11,277 bases of DNA from 2-01-FULL-39-33 sp964361645 (GCA_964361645.1 CAYIBK010000029.1:1-11277), one strand, 5' to 3'. Positions 1-6,935 are shown, counted from the first letter of the stretch. The notes: generated by a model from the sequence alone, not told the origin. Program-made: numbers and translations.

Positions 1-102
1 CTGCCTACCGGCAGGCAGGCCCGGAATGACAAGTAAAAGAAGACAGCGGAAAATACTTCATCTATGGGCTAACGCCCATAGTATTTCGTGGGTTAAATAA
101 AA
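1..102. repeat. Left arm of a 102-bp inverted repeat (partner 9089-9190)
   Basis: The reverse complement of 1-102 matches 9089-9190 at 101 of 102 positions, the only difference being G versus A at about 9134. The arm holds a micro-palindrome end (1-20), a CCGGAATGAC element end (21-30), a unique stretch, and a perfect hairpin CTATGGGC-TAAC-GCCCATAG (61-80). The match stops exactly at 102, next to the terminator of the HD gene, and probably continues left of the window. It has the look of a non-coding repeat or MITE-like element. Confidence 0.9.
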
Positions 103-123
103 AATCCCGTAATTTTACGGGAT
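98..123 (-). terminator. Intrinsic terminator of the HD-domain gene
   Basis: A perfect 9-bp stem ATCCCGTAA/TTACGGGAT (104-123) is followed on the minus strand by a T-run (complement of 98-103). It begins 13 bases after the stop codon of the HD gene. Confidence 0.9.
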
Positions 124-135
124 ATAATATTTCTT

Positions 136-1005
136 TTAAGTAGCCAGAATCAAATCATATTTTTTACAAAAACGCCTAATAACATCTTTAGCTTTATTTG
201 GATCAACTGGCGTCTTGCCTTCTAAATATTCTTCTTCCAAGCATAAATCGCCAATTGTTTCCAGGGCTTCGCGCTTGCCTCTAGCCCAATAAGCGTAAGC
301 ATCGCGGCTATCACCATAAGTGAAGTCAGTTGATTGCAGGGCGAATATAATCAAAAACCAAGACAACTCATCACCCTTTTTAAAACCGGAATTAAAATTA
401 AATCTGATCTCATCGGGAATTGTTAAATCAAAAACCGGCACATCCGGAGCAACCCTTTTGCCTGTTTGATGGTATCTTCTGATTTCGTCTTTAGGTGAAA
501 TAGAAGTCTTATCGGCCAAACGGAAAATTTCCGAAAAAGGCAACATAGCTGAATAGGGCATTTCTTGGCCGCTAACCAAAGGAGAAATATAATCATGATG
601 GAGAATCGCATGAAAAAAAGCTTCTTCAATACAACTGCCCTCAACAATTATTCTAGCTAGTTCCGCTCCAACTGCTTCGTGAGTTTCAAACGAAGATCCT
701 AAAAATCTGCCTATATCATGAAAAATTGAAGCCAAGATTAAAACTTTTAAAGCGCAAGACTCAGTGCAGTCGATTTGCATTTTGGTCATTTGCCATAAAA
801 GTGGCGATTGCCTAATAATTTCCTGACACCTGTCCCAAACAGCTTGGGAATGCCTAAAGCCGTGATCGGTATTTTCAAAATACTGCCTTGTAACAGATGG
901 AAAAACACCAGCCTGTTCCAAACAAATTTCTAAAATTTCCGGTGTCAACTCCCTGACATCCTCCAGATCAAAAATAGTGTCTCTGAGTGTGACTAAAATA
1001 CCCAA
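136..1005 (-). CDS. HD-domain phosphohydrolase family protein
   Basis: This 289-residue protein carries the metal-binding pattern of the HD superfamily: H52 (FRHSQAVW), H96-D97 (FHDIGRF), H109 (ETHE), H136-H137 (ILHHDY) and D165 (LADKTS). Members hydrolyse phosphate ester bonds of nucleotides or related substrates using bound divalent metals; the substrate here cannot be read from sequence. No second catalytic domain, signal peptide or membrane segment is visible, so it should be cytosolic. The start is TTG at 1005: AAGGAGGT lies 7 bases upstream, and the first in-frame ATG (residue 73) would delete H52. It has its own promoter (1081-1110) and terminator (98-123), so it is monocistronic. Base composition looks less AT-rich by eye than the neighbouring trigger factor gene. 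The family call is firm, the specific function unknown. Confidence 0.8.
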   Translation of the reverse strand: MGILVTLRDTIFDLEDVRELTPEILEICLEQAGVFPSVTRQYFENTDHGFRHSQAVWDRCQEIIRQSPLLWQMTKMQIDCTESCALKVLILASIFHDIGRFLGSSFETHEAVGAELARIIVEGSCIEEAFFHAILHHDYISPLVSGQEMPYSAMLPFSEIFRLADKTSISPKDEIRRYHQTGKRVAPDVPVFDLTIPDEIRFNFNSGFKKGDELSWFLIIFALQSTDFTYGDSRDAYAYWARGKREALETIGDLCLEEEYLEGKTPVDPNKAKDVIRRFCKKYDLILAT

Positions 1006-1012
1006 GTGAATA

Positions 1013-1020
1013 ACCTCCTT
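1013..1020 (-). promoter_or_regulatory. Strong Shine-Dalgarno site fixing a TTG start
   Basis: AAGGAGGT on the minus strand, 7 bases before TTG at 1005, is a near-perfect anti-16S match and decides the non-ATG start. Just 5' of it the mRNA can form a small hairpin CAGCAA-CTT-TTGCTG (1022-1036), preceded by a CAACAACA-rich unstructured leader. Most other genes in the window have no SD at all. Confidence 0.85.
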
Positions 1021-1080
1021 CCAGCAAAAGTTGCTGTTGTTTTGTTGTTGTGGTTTTATTTAAAGTGCAACTAACATGCT

Positions 1081-1110
1081 ATTATTAACACAAACACAAT
1101 TTTTCGTCAA
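1081..1110 (-). promoter_or_regulatory. Promoter of the HD-domain gene
   Basis: The -35 TTGACG (1105-1110) and -10 TAATAA (1082-1087) are 17 bases apart, with TGT directly before the -10 (extended -10 form); AATAAT at 18 bases is an alternative -10. The -35 overlaps the tail of the trigger factor terminator. The predicted leader is about 70 nt. Confidence 0.75.
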
Positions 1111-1143
1111 TAAAACCCGTCTATCGGTTAGATGGGTTTTATT
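1109..1143 (-). terminator. Intrinsic terminator of trigger factor
   Basis: AATAAAACCC...GGGTTTTATT forms a long stem with one G-U pair and a 5-nt loop; the 3' side on the minus strand is T-rich. It starts 7 bases after the tig stop codon. The A/T base of the stem overlaps the -35 of the next promoter. Confidence 0.85.
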
Positions 1144-1150
1144 CGTACAA

Positions 1151-2443
1151 TTAATCAATTATTATTTCCTTCTTTAAAGAATTAATTACTTTTTTATTAC
1201 CCAGCACATTCCTTAAATAATCCTTATAAGTTTCACTTTCTAACTGTTTTTTAACTTCTTCATTGGCTGGATAATTTTTCATCATGGCTTCTATTTCTAG
1301 TTCTATTTCATCTTCGCGCACTTCAAATTTTTCCTGGATATAAATTTCCCTAGTTAGAATAGAAATTTTTACTCGTTTTTCTGCCTGTGGTTTAAATTCT
1401 TGTTTCAAATCTTCTTCGGTTTTATTCAAGCTTTTTAAATAATCATTAAAATCAAAGCCCTGATCACCAACGCTGTGCTCCAATTCGTGAACCATCTTAT
1501 GAGTTTCATTATCAATTAATAAATCGGGTATGGCCTCAAAATCAGATATGGCTACTAATTTATCCAACATCTCGATTTCCATTTTTTGTTCTTGCTTAGT
1601 TGATTCCTCGGCTTTTAAATTATCTAAAATATTACTTTTTACTTCGGCAATCGTCTTAAACTTTTCGGCCGAAATTGATTTAGCAAATTCATCATTTAAA
1701 TTTGGTAATTCTATTTCATAAACGCCGTTGCACTTAACCTTAAACTCGGCATTTTTTCCGGCCATCTTTTTTTCAAAATATTTTTCCGGAAATTGAAGCT
1801 CAAATTCCTTTTCCTCGCCAGCTTTCATGCCCACTAATTTATCTTCAAAACCGGGGATAAATTTGTTTTCGCCGATTATAACGGGGTATTTCTCTTGTTT
1901 GCCTCTTTCAATGGGCACTTTATCAATAAAAACATCAAAATTTATCTCGGCCCTATCACCGATCTTTAATTCTCTGGCTACTAATTTTTCGGTGGCCTGC
2001 ATTTTTCTAATATCTTCTAAAACCTTGTTAACCTGCTCATCGGTGATTTTTAATTCTTCTTTTTTAATTTTTATTTTTTTATAGTCACCGATTTTGACAT
2101 TAGGCAAAACAGCAGTTGTGGCCTTATAAATAAATTCATTACCAGGAGCTAATTTTTCAATATCAATCTTGGGCTGGCCAATAGTAATTATTTTTTGTTC
2201 TTTTAAAACCTGATAGTAAGTAGCCGAAATAACATCATTAATTGATTCCTGCCAGATACCCATTTCACCAACTTTTTGCTTAATAATTTCATAAGGAGCT
2301 TTGCCTGGTCGAAAACCTTCTATTTTTATTTCTTTGGCAATCCGCTGTGCTGATTTTATTAAATATGGTTGAATTTCTTCTGGGGAAATTTCAACAATTA
2401 TCTCGATTTGTGATTTATCTAATTTTTTAACGCTAGATTTCAT
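1151..2443 (-). CDS. tig: Trigger factor, ribosome-associated chaperone and peptidyl-prolyl isomerase
   Basis: This protein docks at the ribosomal exit tunnel, shields nascent chains, and has an FKBP-type prolyl isomerase domain. It is 430 residues, the usual family length. The N-terminal ribosome-binding domain holds the signature GFRPGKAP (residues 43-50). The FKBP-like domain spans about 161-243 (GDRAEINFDV, IPGFEDKLVGMKAGEE). The helical C-terminal chaperone arm covers about 250-430. The ATG at 2443 is the only sensible start and has an A/T-only leader (AATAATATT) with no SD. In many bacteria tig is followed by clpP and clpX; here it is not, the downstream neighbour being an unrelated HD-domain gene. 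Its own promoter (2482-2510) and terminator (1109-1143) make it monocistronic. Confidence 0.97.
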   Translation of the reverse strand: MKSSVKKLDKSQIEIIVEISPEEIQPYLIKSAQRIAKEIKIEGFRPGKAPYEIIKQKVGEMGIWQESINDVISATYYQVLKEQKIITIGQPKIDIEKLAPGNEFIYKATTAVLPNVKIGDYKKIKIKKEELKITDEQVNKVLEDIRKMQATEKLVARELKIGDRAEINFDVFIDKVPIERGKQEKYPVIIGENKFIPGFEDKLVGMKAGEEKEFELQFPEKYFEKKMAGKNAEFKVKCNGVYEIELPNLNDEFAKSISAEKFKTIAEVKSNILDNLKAEESTKQEQKMEIEMLDKLVAISDFEAIPDLLIDNETHKMVHELEHSVGDQGFDFNDYLKSLNKTEEDLKQEFKPQAEKRVKISILTREIYIQEKFEVREDEIELEIEAMMKNYPANEEVKKQLESETYKDYLRNVLGNKKVINSLKKEIIID

Positions 2444-2481
2444 AATATTATTTGATTCTAAAAATTAGTAAGACTCAAATT

Positions 2482-2510
2482 ATATTACCAAAAAAATAAT
2501 CGCTGGTCAA
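2482..2510 (-). promoter_or_regulatory. Promoter of tig
   Basis: The -35 TTGACC (2505-2510) and -10 TAATAT (2482-2487) have a 17-nt T-rich spacer ending in TGG, an extended -10. A TATAAT overlapping it (2479-2484) would need a 20-nt spacer. The leader is about 30 nt. Confidence 0.75.
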
Positions 2511-2531
2511 TAGGAAATTAGAATAATCATC

Positions 2532-2563
2532 AAAAAAACTGCCGATTGAGCAATCGGCAGTTT
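2532..2563 (-). terminator. Intrinsic terminator of hppA
   Basis: A perfect 12-bp stem AAACTGCCGATT/AATCGGCAGTTT with a 4-nt loop is followed on the minus strand by seven Ts. It begins 13 bases past the hppA stop. This is the cleanest terminator in the window. Confidence 0.95.
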
Positions 2564-2575
2564 GATTAAAAAAAT

Positions 2576-4549
2576 TTATTTCATCAGTAGTGGCACAATA
2601 ATAATAGAGATAATAGCCATTAGTTTTATTAAAATATTTAAAGCTGGGCCGGCTGTATCTTTTAGGGGGTCACCAACCGCATCTCCAATTAATGCGGCCT
2701 TATGAGCTTCACTGCCACTACCACCTAAATTACCAGCTTCAATGAATTTTTTAGCGTTATCCCAAGCACCTCCGGCATTAACCATAAATATTGCCAACAT
2801 AAAACTAGTGATAATTGATCCGGCCATAAAACCAGCCAAAGAAGCCACGCCCAGAAAAAAGCCAATCGCGATAGGAAAAACCAAAGCTAAAGCTACCGGC
2901 AAAATCATTTGCTTTAAAGACGCTTCGGTAGAGATAGCGATGCATTTTTTATAATCCGGTTCAGCCTGGCCAGAAACTAATCCACTAATTTCCTTAAATT
3001 GACGATGAACCTCATCTATAATCTTAACGGCTGTCTGGCTAACCGATTTAATAGTCAGAGCCGAGAAAATAAAAGGCAATAGGGCACCAATAAATAAACC
3101 AATAAATACTTTAGGATCAATCAAATTAATAATATCTAAATCGGCTATTTTGCTAAAACTAACTAAGAGAACAAAGGAAGTTAGGGTGGAACTAAAAACA
3201 GCGAAACATTTACCGATGGTCGCATTAGTATTTCCTAAAATATCCAACTCTTCGGCGCGTTCTCTGATAACACTGCCCATGCCAGACATCTTAGCGATAG
3301 AAGAAGCGTTATCAACTATTGGTCCATAAAGATTAGAAGCTAAAATCATACCCAATGTTGAGAGCACAGCTACTGAGGCCAAAGCTATGCCATAAAATTG
3401 TGATAAATAATAAGAAAGATAAATTGTCAGTGCCAAAATAATAACTGGAATAATAATACTTAAAAATCCCCAGGATAAACCGGAAAGAATATTAGTAATA
3501 GCTCCATTCTGTGATTGGCGAGCAATTGATCGGACCGGTTTATTTTTTAGAGAAGTATAATATTTAGCCGATAACTCAATAATTACTCCGGCTATAAGAC
3601 CAATCAATAAAACAAAGAAAATCTTTAAATCGCCAATCATATATTTAACTGCTATAAAAAAACCGATAACTGTAATAATTATAGTGATTAAATTAACGCC
3701 ATTGAGCACCAAGTGGGGCTTGATATTATTTAAAAATTTAACAGATAAATTTCCCAAAATAGCAGCGATTATCCCTATGCTGGCAATAACTAGAGGTAAG
3801 ATAATAGCTTTGGATCCAAAAAGAGGCAAAAACATTACACCCAAAACCATGGCAGCAATAATAGAATCAACATAACTCTCAAAAAGATCTGCTCCCATAC
3901 CAGCTACATCACCGACATTATCACCCACGCTGTTGGCAATTGAAGCAGGATTCCTGGGATCGTCTTCGGAAATGCTATTTTCTATTTTGCCAACCATATC
4001 AGATCCCACATCTGCTGCCTTGGTATAAATACCACCTCCGACTCTTATAAATAAGGCAATAGATGACGCTCCCAAACCAAAACCGTAAATTATTTGCGGA
4101 TCGCCAAATATGACATAAAGCAAAGCCACACCCAGAACACCCAAACTGGCAATAAATATGCCGATTATAGAGCTGGCGCTAAAAGCCAAATTAAATCCCA
4201 AATGCAAACTTTGGCTGAGTTTCTCAGCTGTCCTAATATTAGATAAAGTGGAAATCTTTATGGAAATAAAACCGGCTAAAGCTGAAAAAATTGCTCCGAT
4301 AATAAAAGTCAAAGCAATCGGCCAAGAGAGTTGCGGTATAACCGCTATAATAATAGCCACTACTACCACAAAAATCGCCATAATTACATATTCTTTGGAC
4401 AAAAAAGTTAAAGCTCCTTTTTGGATGTAAGAAGAAATAACCTCCGCTTCTTTGTTTTCAATTTTCTGCTCTATTATTTTTTTTGCCAGAAAAACAGCAA
4501 AACCCAAACCAATTAAAGACACGATGATTGATAACCAAGTGATTAGCAT
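2576..4549 (-). CDS. hppA: Membrane-bound ion-pumping inorganic pyrophosphatase
   Basis: This 657-residue, many-helix inner-membrane protein hydrolyses pyrophosphate and pumps H+ or Na+ outward. Family motifs in order: GGGIYTKAADVGSD (171-184); EDDPRNPASI followed by VGDNVGD (195-214); GAWDNAKK (594-601); GDAVGDPLKDTAGP (622-635). The segment GNTNATIGK (439-447) has Ala443 and Gly446 where K+-independent enzymes usually carry Lys and Thr, which points to the K+-dependent class. The pumped ion cannot be decided. Oddities: the motif usually read as DAYGPIADNAGGIAEM appears as NLYGPIVDNASSIAKM (406-421), with Asn406 (codon AAT) at a position normally occupied by an active-site Asp, and GG replaced by SS. 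The other catalytic Asp clusters are intact, so activity is likely but the protein is divergent. Start ATG 4549 has no SD; promoter 4580-4609, terminator 2532-2563. Confidence 0.97.
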   Translation of the reverse strand: MLITWLSIIVSLIGLGFAVFLAKKIIEQKIENKEAEVISSYIQKGALTFLSKEYVIMAIFVVVVAIIIAVIPQLSWPIALTFIIGAIFSALAGFISIKISTLSNIRTAEKLSQSLHLGFNLAFSASSIIGIFIASLGVLGVALLYVIFGDPQIIYGFGLGASSIALFIRVGGGIYTKAADVGSDMVGKIENSISEDDPRNPASIANSVGDNVGDVAGMGADLFESYVDSIIAAMVLGVMFLPLFGSKAIILPLVIASIGIIAAILGNLSVKFLNNIKPHLVLNGVNLITIIITVIGFFIAVKYMIGDLKIFFVLLIGLIAGVIIELSAKYYTSLKNKPVRSIARQSQNGAITNILSGLSWGFLSIIIPVIILALTIYLSYYLSQFYGIALASVAVLSTLGMILASNLYGPIVDNASSIAKMSGMGSVIRERAEELDILGNTNATIGKCFAVFSSTLTSFVLLVSFSKIADLDIINLIDPKVFIGLFIGALLPFIFSALTIKSVSQTAVKIIDEVHRQFKEISGLVSGQAEPDYKKCIAISTEASLKQMILPVALALVFPIAIGFFLGVASLAGFMAGSIITSFMLAIFMVNAGGAWDNAKKFIEAGNLGGSGSEAHKAALIGDAVGDPLKDTAGPALNILIKLMAIISIIIVPLLMK

Positions 4550-4579
4550 AATTTAATTGTCATTGATTAATATACTTGT

Positions 4580-4609
4580 ATTTTAAAACAAAACCAGTCT
4601 TCTAATCAA
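4580..4609 (-). promoter_or_regulatory. Probable promoter of hppA
   Basis: The -35 TTGATT (4604-4609) and -10 TAAAAT (4580-4585) have an 18-nt spacer. It lies 30 bases upstream of the ATG. Weaker than the other promoters here and without TGn. Confidence 0.5.
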
Positions 4610-4664
4610 GGGCCCAGTAATTAGAATAGTAAATCAGCTAACTATTACAATTAATTAATAATTT

Positions 4665-4700
4665 AAAAAATCCCACTCTTTTTTGAAAAAGTGTGGGATT
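4665..4700 (-). terminator. Intrinsic terminator overlapping the stop of the DUF7768-like gene
   Basis: AATCCCACACTTTTT pairs with AAAAGAGTGGGATT with one mismatch and is followed on the minus strand by a T-run (complement of 4665-4670). The 5' arm begins inside the TAA stop codon (4699-4701). Confidence 0.85.
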
Positions 4701-5082
4701 AAAATGTTAGCGACTCAGCTATATGGATTATATCTTGAAAATTGGACAAAGTGCGAAATTCAATTGGACGGCCGGCTTCGTTGGCTCGTGCTATACCTAA
4801 AGTCATACCACCAGTAATGCCTAAATCAGTATAAACAACCGTCTTCTGAGCTTGTCTGCCCCAAGCCAAGCCAGCTTTAATCCCTAATTGTCTTTCTTCT
4901 GGTACATTATCCCTTAAAACACCTGTTTGGGTATAAAGCAAATGGGAAGCAAAGGGATATTCGCCACGTAGCAGAGAGTCATGCAAACAAGCTCTAGCGT
5001 ATCTGATATTTTTTACAATATCGATCAAATTGTCTCCAGCAAAAGGACTTTCCACTAAAACCAAAACTTCTTCATTCATCAT
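4699..5082 (-). CDS. DUF7768-type protein, nucleoside 2-deoxyribosyltransferase-like
   Basis: This 127-residue protein resembles small proteins common in actinobacterial phages and assigned to a nucleoside deoxyribosyltransferase-like fold. Recognisable segments: ESPFAGD (11-17), NIRYARACLHDSLLRG (25-40), YPFASHLLYTQ (42-52), PEERQLGIKAGLAWG (61-75), VVYTDLGITGGM (82-93). In that fold the early ESP-type motif and the helix with repeated Ala/Arg usually line a nucleotide pocket; the substrate here is unknown and catalysis is inferred. There is no signal or membrane segment. Two start codons are adjacent (ATG 5082 and 5079); AAGGAG sits 5 bases before the first. No phage structural gene is nearby, so it looks like an isolated acquisition. 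It is separated from nusA by a terminator, so it is not in the nusA operon. Confidence 0.75.
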   Translation of the reverse strand: MMNEEVLVLVESPFAGDNLIDIVKNIRYARACLHDSLLRGEYPFASHLLYTQTGVLRDNVPEERQLGIKAGLAWGRQAQKTVVYTDLGITGGMTLGIARANEAGRPIEFRTLSNFQDIIHIAESLTF

Positions 5083-5087
5083 TCTGA

Positions 5088-5093
5088 CTCCTT
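5088..5093 (-). promoter_or_regulatory. Shine-Dalgarno site of the DUF7768-like gene
   Basis: AAGGAG on the minus strand lies 5 bases before ATG 5082 and 8 before ATG 5079. The longer spacing is nearer the usual optimum, so the second ATG may be the real start. Confidence 0.75.
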
Positions 5094-5132
5094 CTGTGAC
5101 CTCTAAATGTCTTTTTCAAATCAACTAACACT

Positions 5133-5161
5133 AGCTTAATAGGTAATTGCCCTTTTGTCAA
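5133..5161 (-). promoter_or_regulatory. Possible promoter of the DUF7768-like gene
   Basis: A perfect -35 TTGACA (5156-5161) lies 14 bases past the nusA terminator. The -10 at 17 nt (TAAGCT, 5133-5138) is poor, and TATTAA lies at only 14 nt. A weak or activator-dependent promoter is plausible. Confidence 0.4.
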
Positions 5162-5175
5162 ATTAAGGTCAACAT

Positions 5176-5204
5176 AAAAACGCCTCATTTTGAGAGACGC
5201 TTTT
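5176..5204 (-). terminator. Intrinsic terminator of nusA
   Basis: AAAAGCGTCTC and GAGGCGTTTTT pair with two G-U wobbles around a 7-nt loop, with the T-rich 3' arm on the minus strand. It lies 14 bases after the nusA stop. Confidence 0.85.
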
Positions 5205-5218
5205 AGAGAATTAATATT

Positions 5219-6595
5219 TTACTTTGTTTTGTCTTCTTGATCGGTGATTTCATGGCCTGTCGATATGGGCAAATCTGTACTCTTAATAACTTCAACTTCT
5301 TCAACTGACTCTTCTTTTTTAGCTCTTTTCTTTCTGGGTTTTTTAACTTCAACTTCCGACTCGGTGGTAACTGGCATTTCTTCAACTGTTTCTAAGTCGG
5401 CTGATTCAGCAGAGACATCTTCGACTGGCTTTTCAATTGATATTTTTTCTGTGCTGGCTATAATGTCTATTTTCCAATCTGTCAATTTGGAAGCTAATCT
5501 AACATTTTGTCCGCCACGGCCGATAGCTAAAGATAATTGATCCTCCTTAACGGTTACTTGTGCTGATTTCTCGGTAGTATTATCTCTTAATTCCACACCA
5601 ACGACTTTAGCCGGAGAAAGGGCATTGGTAATAAATTTAACTGGGCTTTCGTCATAAAGAATAATATCTACTTTCTCACCATTAAGTTCGCTGATGATTG
5701 TCTGTATTCTGCCACCACGCTGGCCCACACATGATCCTATTGGATCAATGCTTTCGTCGTTGGTCATAATAGCCACCTTAGAACGATTGCCGGCTTCCCT
5801 GGCAATTGATTTTATTTCAATAGTGCCATTAGTAATTTCTGGGATTTCCAGTTCAAAAATTTTCTTAACCACTTCAACACTAGAACGAGAAACTATAATT
5901 TGCGGTCCACGAGTGGTTTGATCAACTGATTTGATGTAAAATTTCATCCGATTGCCAACATTATATCTTTCGCTGGTAACTTGCTCTTCGGACGGCATCA
6001 GAGCAGTAGTAGTACCCAAATCAACCAAGACATTCTTGCCTTCCCTTCTTTGAATGGTTCCATTAACCACTTGGTGTTCCAAGGCTTTGAATTCATCAAA
6101 AATATTCTGTCTTTCAACTTCTCTGATTTTTTGGATAATAACCTGCTTGGCAGTTTGAGCGGCCATACGTCCAAATTCTCCAGGAACTTCCAAAGGAGTA
6201 ATTATCTCATCACCAATTTTATATTTAGAGCTGATTTCTTTAGCATCTTTCAATTGAATTTCGGTTTTAGGATTGAATCTCCTAACTTCTGCCTCGCTAT
6301 CTTCAGCAACAAAAGATTTGGCATCCTGCGCTATCTTCACTTTTTTTTCTTGGCTCTCTTCTGTATTTTCTAATTCTGCTTCGGGCATATCCTCAACCAC
6401 AGTCTTAAAATCAAAAACCTTAACATCACCGGTTTTAGAATCAAATTCAGTGATTATATTTTGCATTTTGTTGCCGAAATCTTTTCTGAAAGCGGCAGCC
6501 AGTGCTAGTTCAATGGTACGCAAAACAGATTCCTCAGAAATGTTCTTTTCCTGACAAATTTGTTGAATAGCGGCTTGTATAGCTGATTGTGTCAT
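5219..6595 (-). CDS. nusA: Transcription termination/antitermination factor NusA
   Basis: NusA binds RNA polymerase and nascent RNA, modulating pausing, termination and antitermination. Domains in this 458-residue protein: N-terminal polymerase-binding domain (about 1-165, ending GRMAAQTAKQVIIQKIREVER), S1 (about 174-240), KH1 with DPIGSCVGQRGGRI (284-297), and KH2 with LSLAIGRGGQNVRLASKL (354-371). The N-terminal domain holds an acidic, poorly conserved insert (about 66-106). The C-terminal tail (about 384-458) is low-complexity, with acidic runs around a basic cluster KKPRKKRAKK (418-427), instead of the acidic repeat domains of E. coli NusA. The usual neighbours rimP and infB are absent, so nusA stands alone. 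ATG 6595 has an A/T leader without SD. A strong promoter followed at once by a terminator lies 300 bp upstream (6856-6935) and may make this gene attenuated. Confidence 0.97.
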   Translation of the reverse strand: MTQSAIQAAIQQICQEKNISEESVLRTIELALAAAFRKDFGNKMQNIITEFDSKTGDVKVFDFKTVVEDMPEAELENTEESQEKKVKIAQDAKSFVAEDSEAEVRRFNPKTEIQLKDAKEISSKYKIGDEIITPLEVPGEFGRMAAQTAKQVIIQKIREVERQNIFDEFKALEHQVVNGTIQRREGKNVLVDLGTTTALMPSEEQVTSERYNVGNRMKFYIKSVDQTTRGPQIIVSRSSVEVVKKIFELEIPEITNGTIEIKSIAREAGNRSKVAIMTNDESIDPIGSCVGQRGGRIQTIISELNGEKVDIILYDESPVKFITNALSPAKVVGVELRDNTTEKSAQVTVKEDQLSLAIGRGGQNVRLASKLTDWKIDIIASTEKISIEKPVEDVSAESADLETVEEMPVTTESEVEVKKPRKKRAKKEESVEEVEVIKSTDLPISTGHEITDQEDKTK

Positions 6596-6651
6596 AATGA
6601 TTTTAAAAAATAAAAATTACTTAAATATTATTGTGAACGAATTTTTCTTCT

Positions 6652-6784
6652 GTCATTGCGAGCTTGCCTGCCGGCAGGCAGGGAAGCGAAGCGGGTCCTC
6701 GCGAAGGCGGGGAAGCAATCTCGTGTATTTTATATGGGATTGCGGAGCATGTCCCGAGTTTACGAGGGATCTCCTCGCAATGAC
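6652..6784. repeat. GTCATTGCGAG-family palindromic element, copy A (composite)
   Basis: The ends are GTCATTGCGAG and CTCGCAATGAC, a perfect terminal inverted repeat. The core GAAGCAATCTCGTG followed by TATTTTATATGGGATTGC is the same as in copy B. Inside the left arm sit a micro-palindrome (6665-6680) and a CCTCGCGAAGGCGGGG hairpin module; the right arm holds a GGGATTGCGGAGCATGTCCC module (6736-6755) also found in copy C. No plausible protein is encoded. Confidence 0.85.
6665..6680. repeat. Micro-palindrome nested in copy A
   Basis: TGCCTGCCGGCAGGCA is a perfect 16-nt palindrome placed directly after the GTCATTGCGAGC end of copy A. The same module recurs at 1-20, 7056-7075, 9171-9192 and, degenerate, at 11005-11020. 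Confidence 0.85.
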
Positions 6785-6832
6785 GATAAAGCAGATGGAA
6801 TTGCAATGACGATAAAGCAGACTCGCAATGAC
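6785..6832. repeat. Two extra copies of the element's right end
   Basis: After copy A ends, two further GCAATGAC ends follow (6803-6810, 6825-6832), each preceded by GATAAAGCAGA. These look like serial partial duplications of the right terminus. Confidence 0.7.
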
Positions 6833-6855
6833 ATATAAAACTAACAACGTCAGTT

Positions 6856-6883
6856 AAGAAAAATGACAGCCACCAGGCTGTCA
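6856..6883 (-). terminator. Terminator or attenuator hairpin in the nusA upstream region
   Basis: A perfect 8-bp stem TGACAGCC-TGGT-GGCTGTCA is followed on the minus strand by TTTTTCTT. It starts only about 17 nt after the predicted start of transcription from the consensus promoter at 6907-6935, so transcripts would end after roughly 45-50 nt unless read through. It has no T-run on the plus strand. Confidence 0.8.
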
Positions 6884-6906
6884 ATCATCACTTCTAACTT
6901 ATATCC

Positions 6907-6935
6907 ATTATATCACATCTAAAAAAATTTGTCAA
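6907..6935 (-). promoter_or_regulatory. Perfect consensus promoter upstream of nusA
   Basis: The -35 TTGACA (6930-6935), 17-nt spacer and -10 TATAAT (6907-6912) with TGA just before it match the sigma-70 consensus at every position. Predicted start is about 6900. It faces nusA, 305 bp away, with a terminator hairpin and repeat copy A in between. The upstream flank 6936-7055 is AT-rich with nothing recognisable. Confidence 0.85.

Noticed and set aside
136..787. Shorter HD protein starting at an internal ATG (residue 73)
   Set aside because: It would remove the first metal-ligand histidine (H52) and ignore the strong SD before TTG 1005.
4158..4430. Plus-strand open frames opposite hppA, tig and nusA
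   Set aside because: They lie antisense to clearly conserved genes, lack initiation signals, and have compositions typical of reverse reading.
4699..5082. Prophage remnant around the DUF7768-like gene
   Set aside because: Flanking genes are hppA and nusA; there is no integrase, structural gene or attachment-site duplication.
6597..6884. Overlapping open frames on both strands in the nusA upstream gap
   Set aside because: They are translations of repeat copy A and its extra ends; all frames stay open because of the palindromic GC-rich sequence. No start signals or family features are seen.
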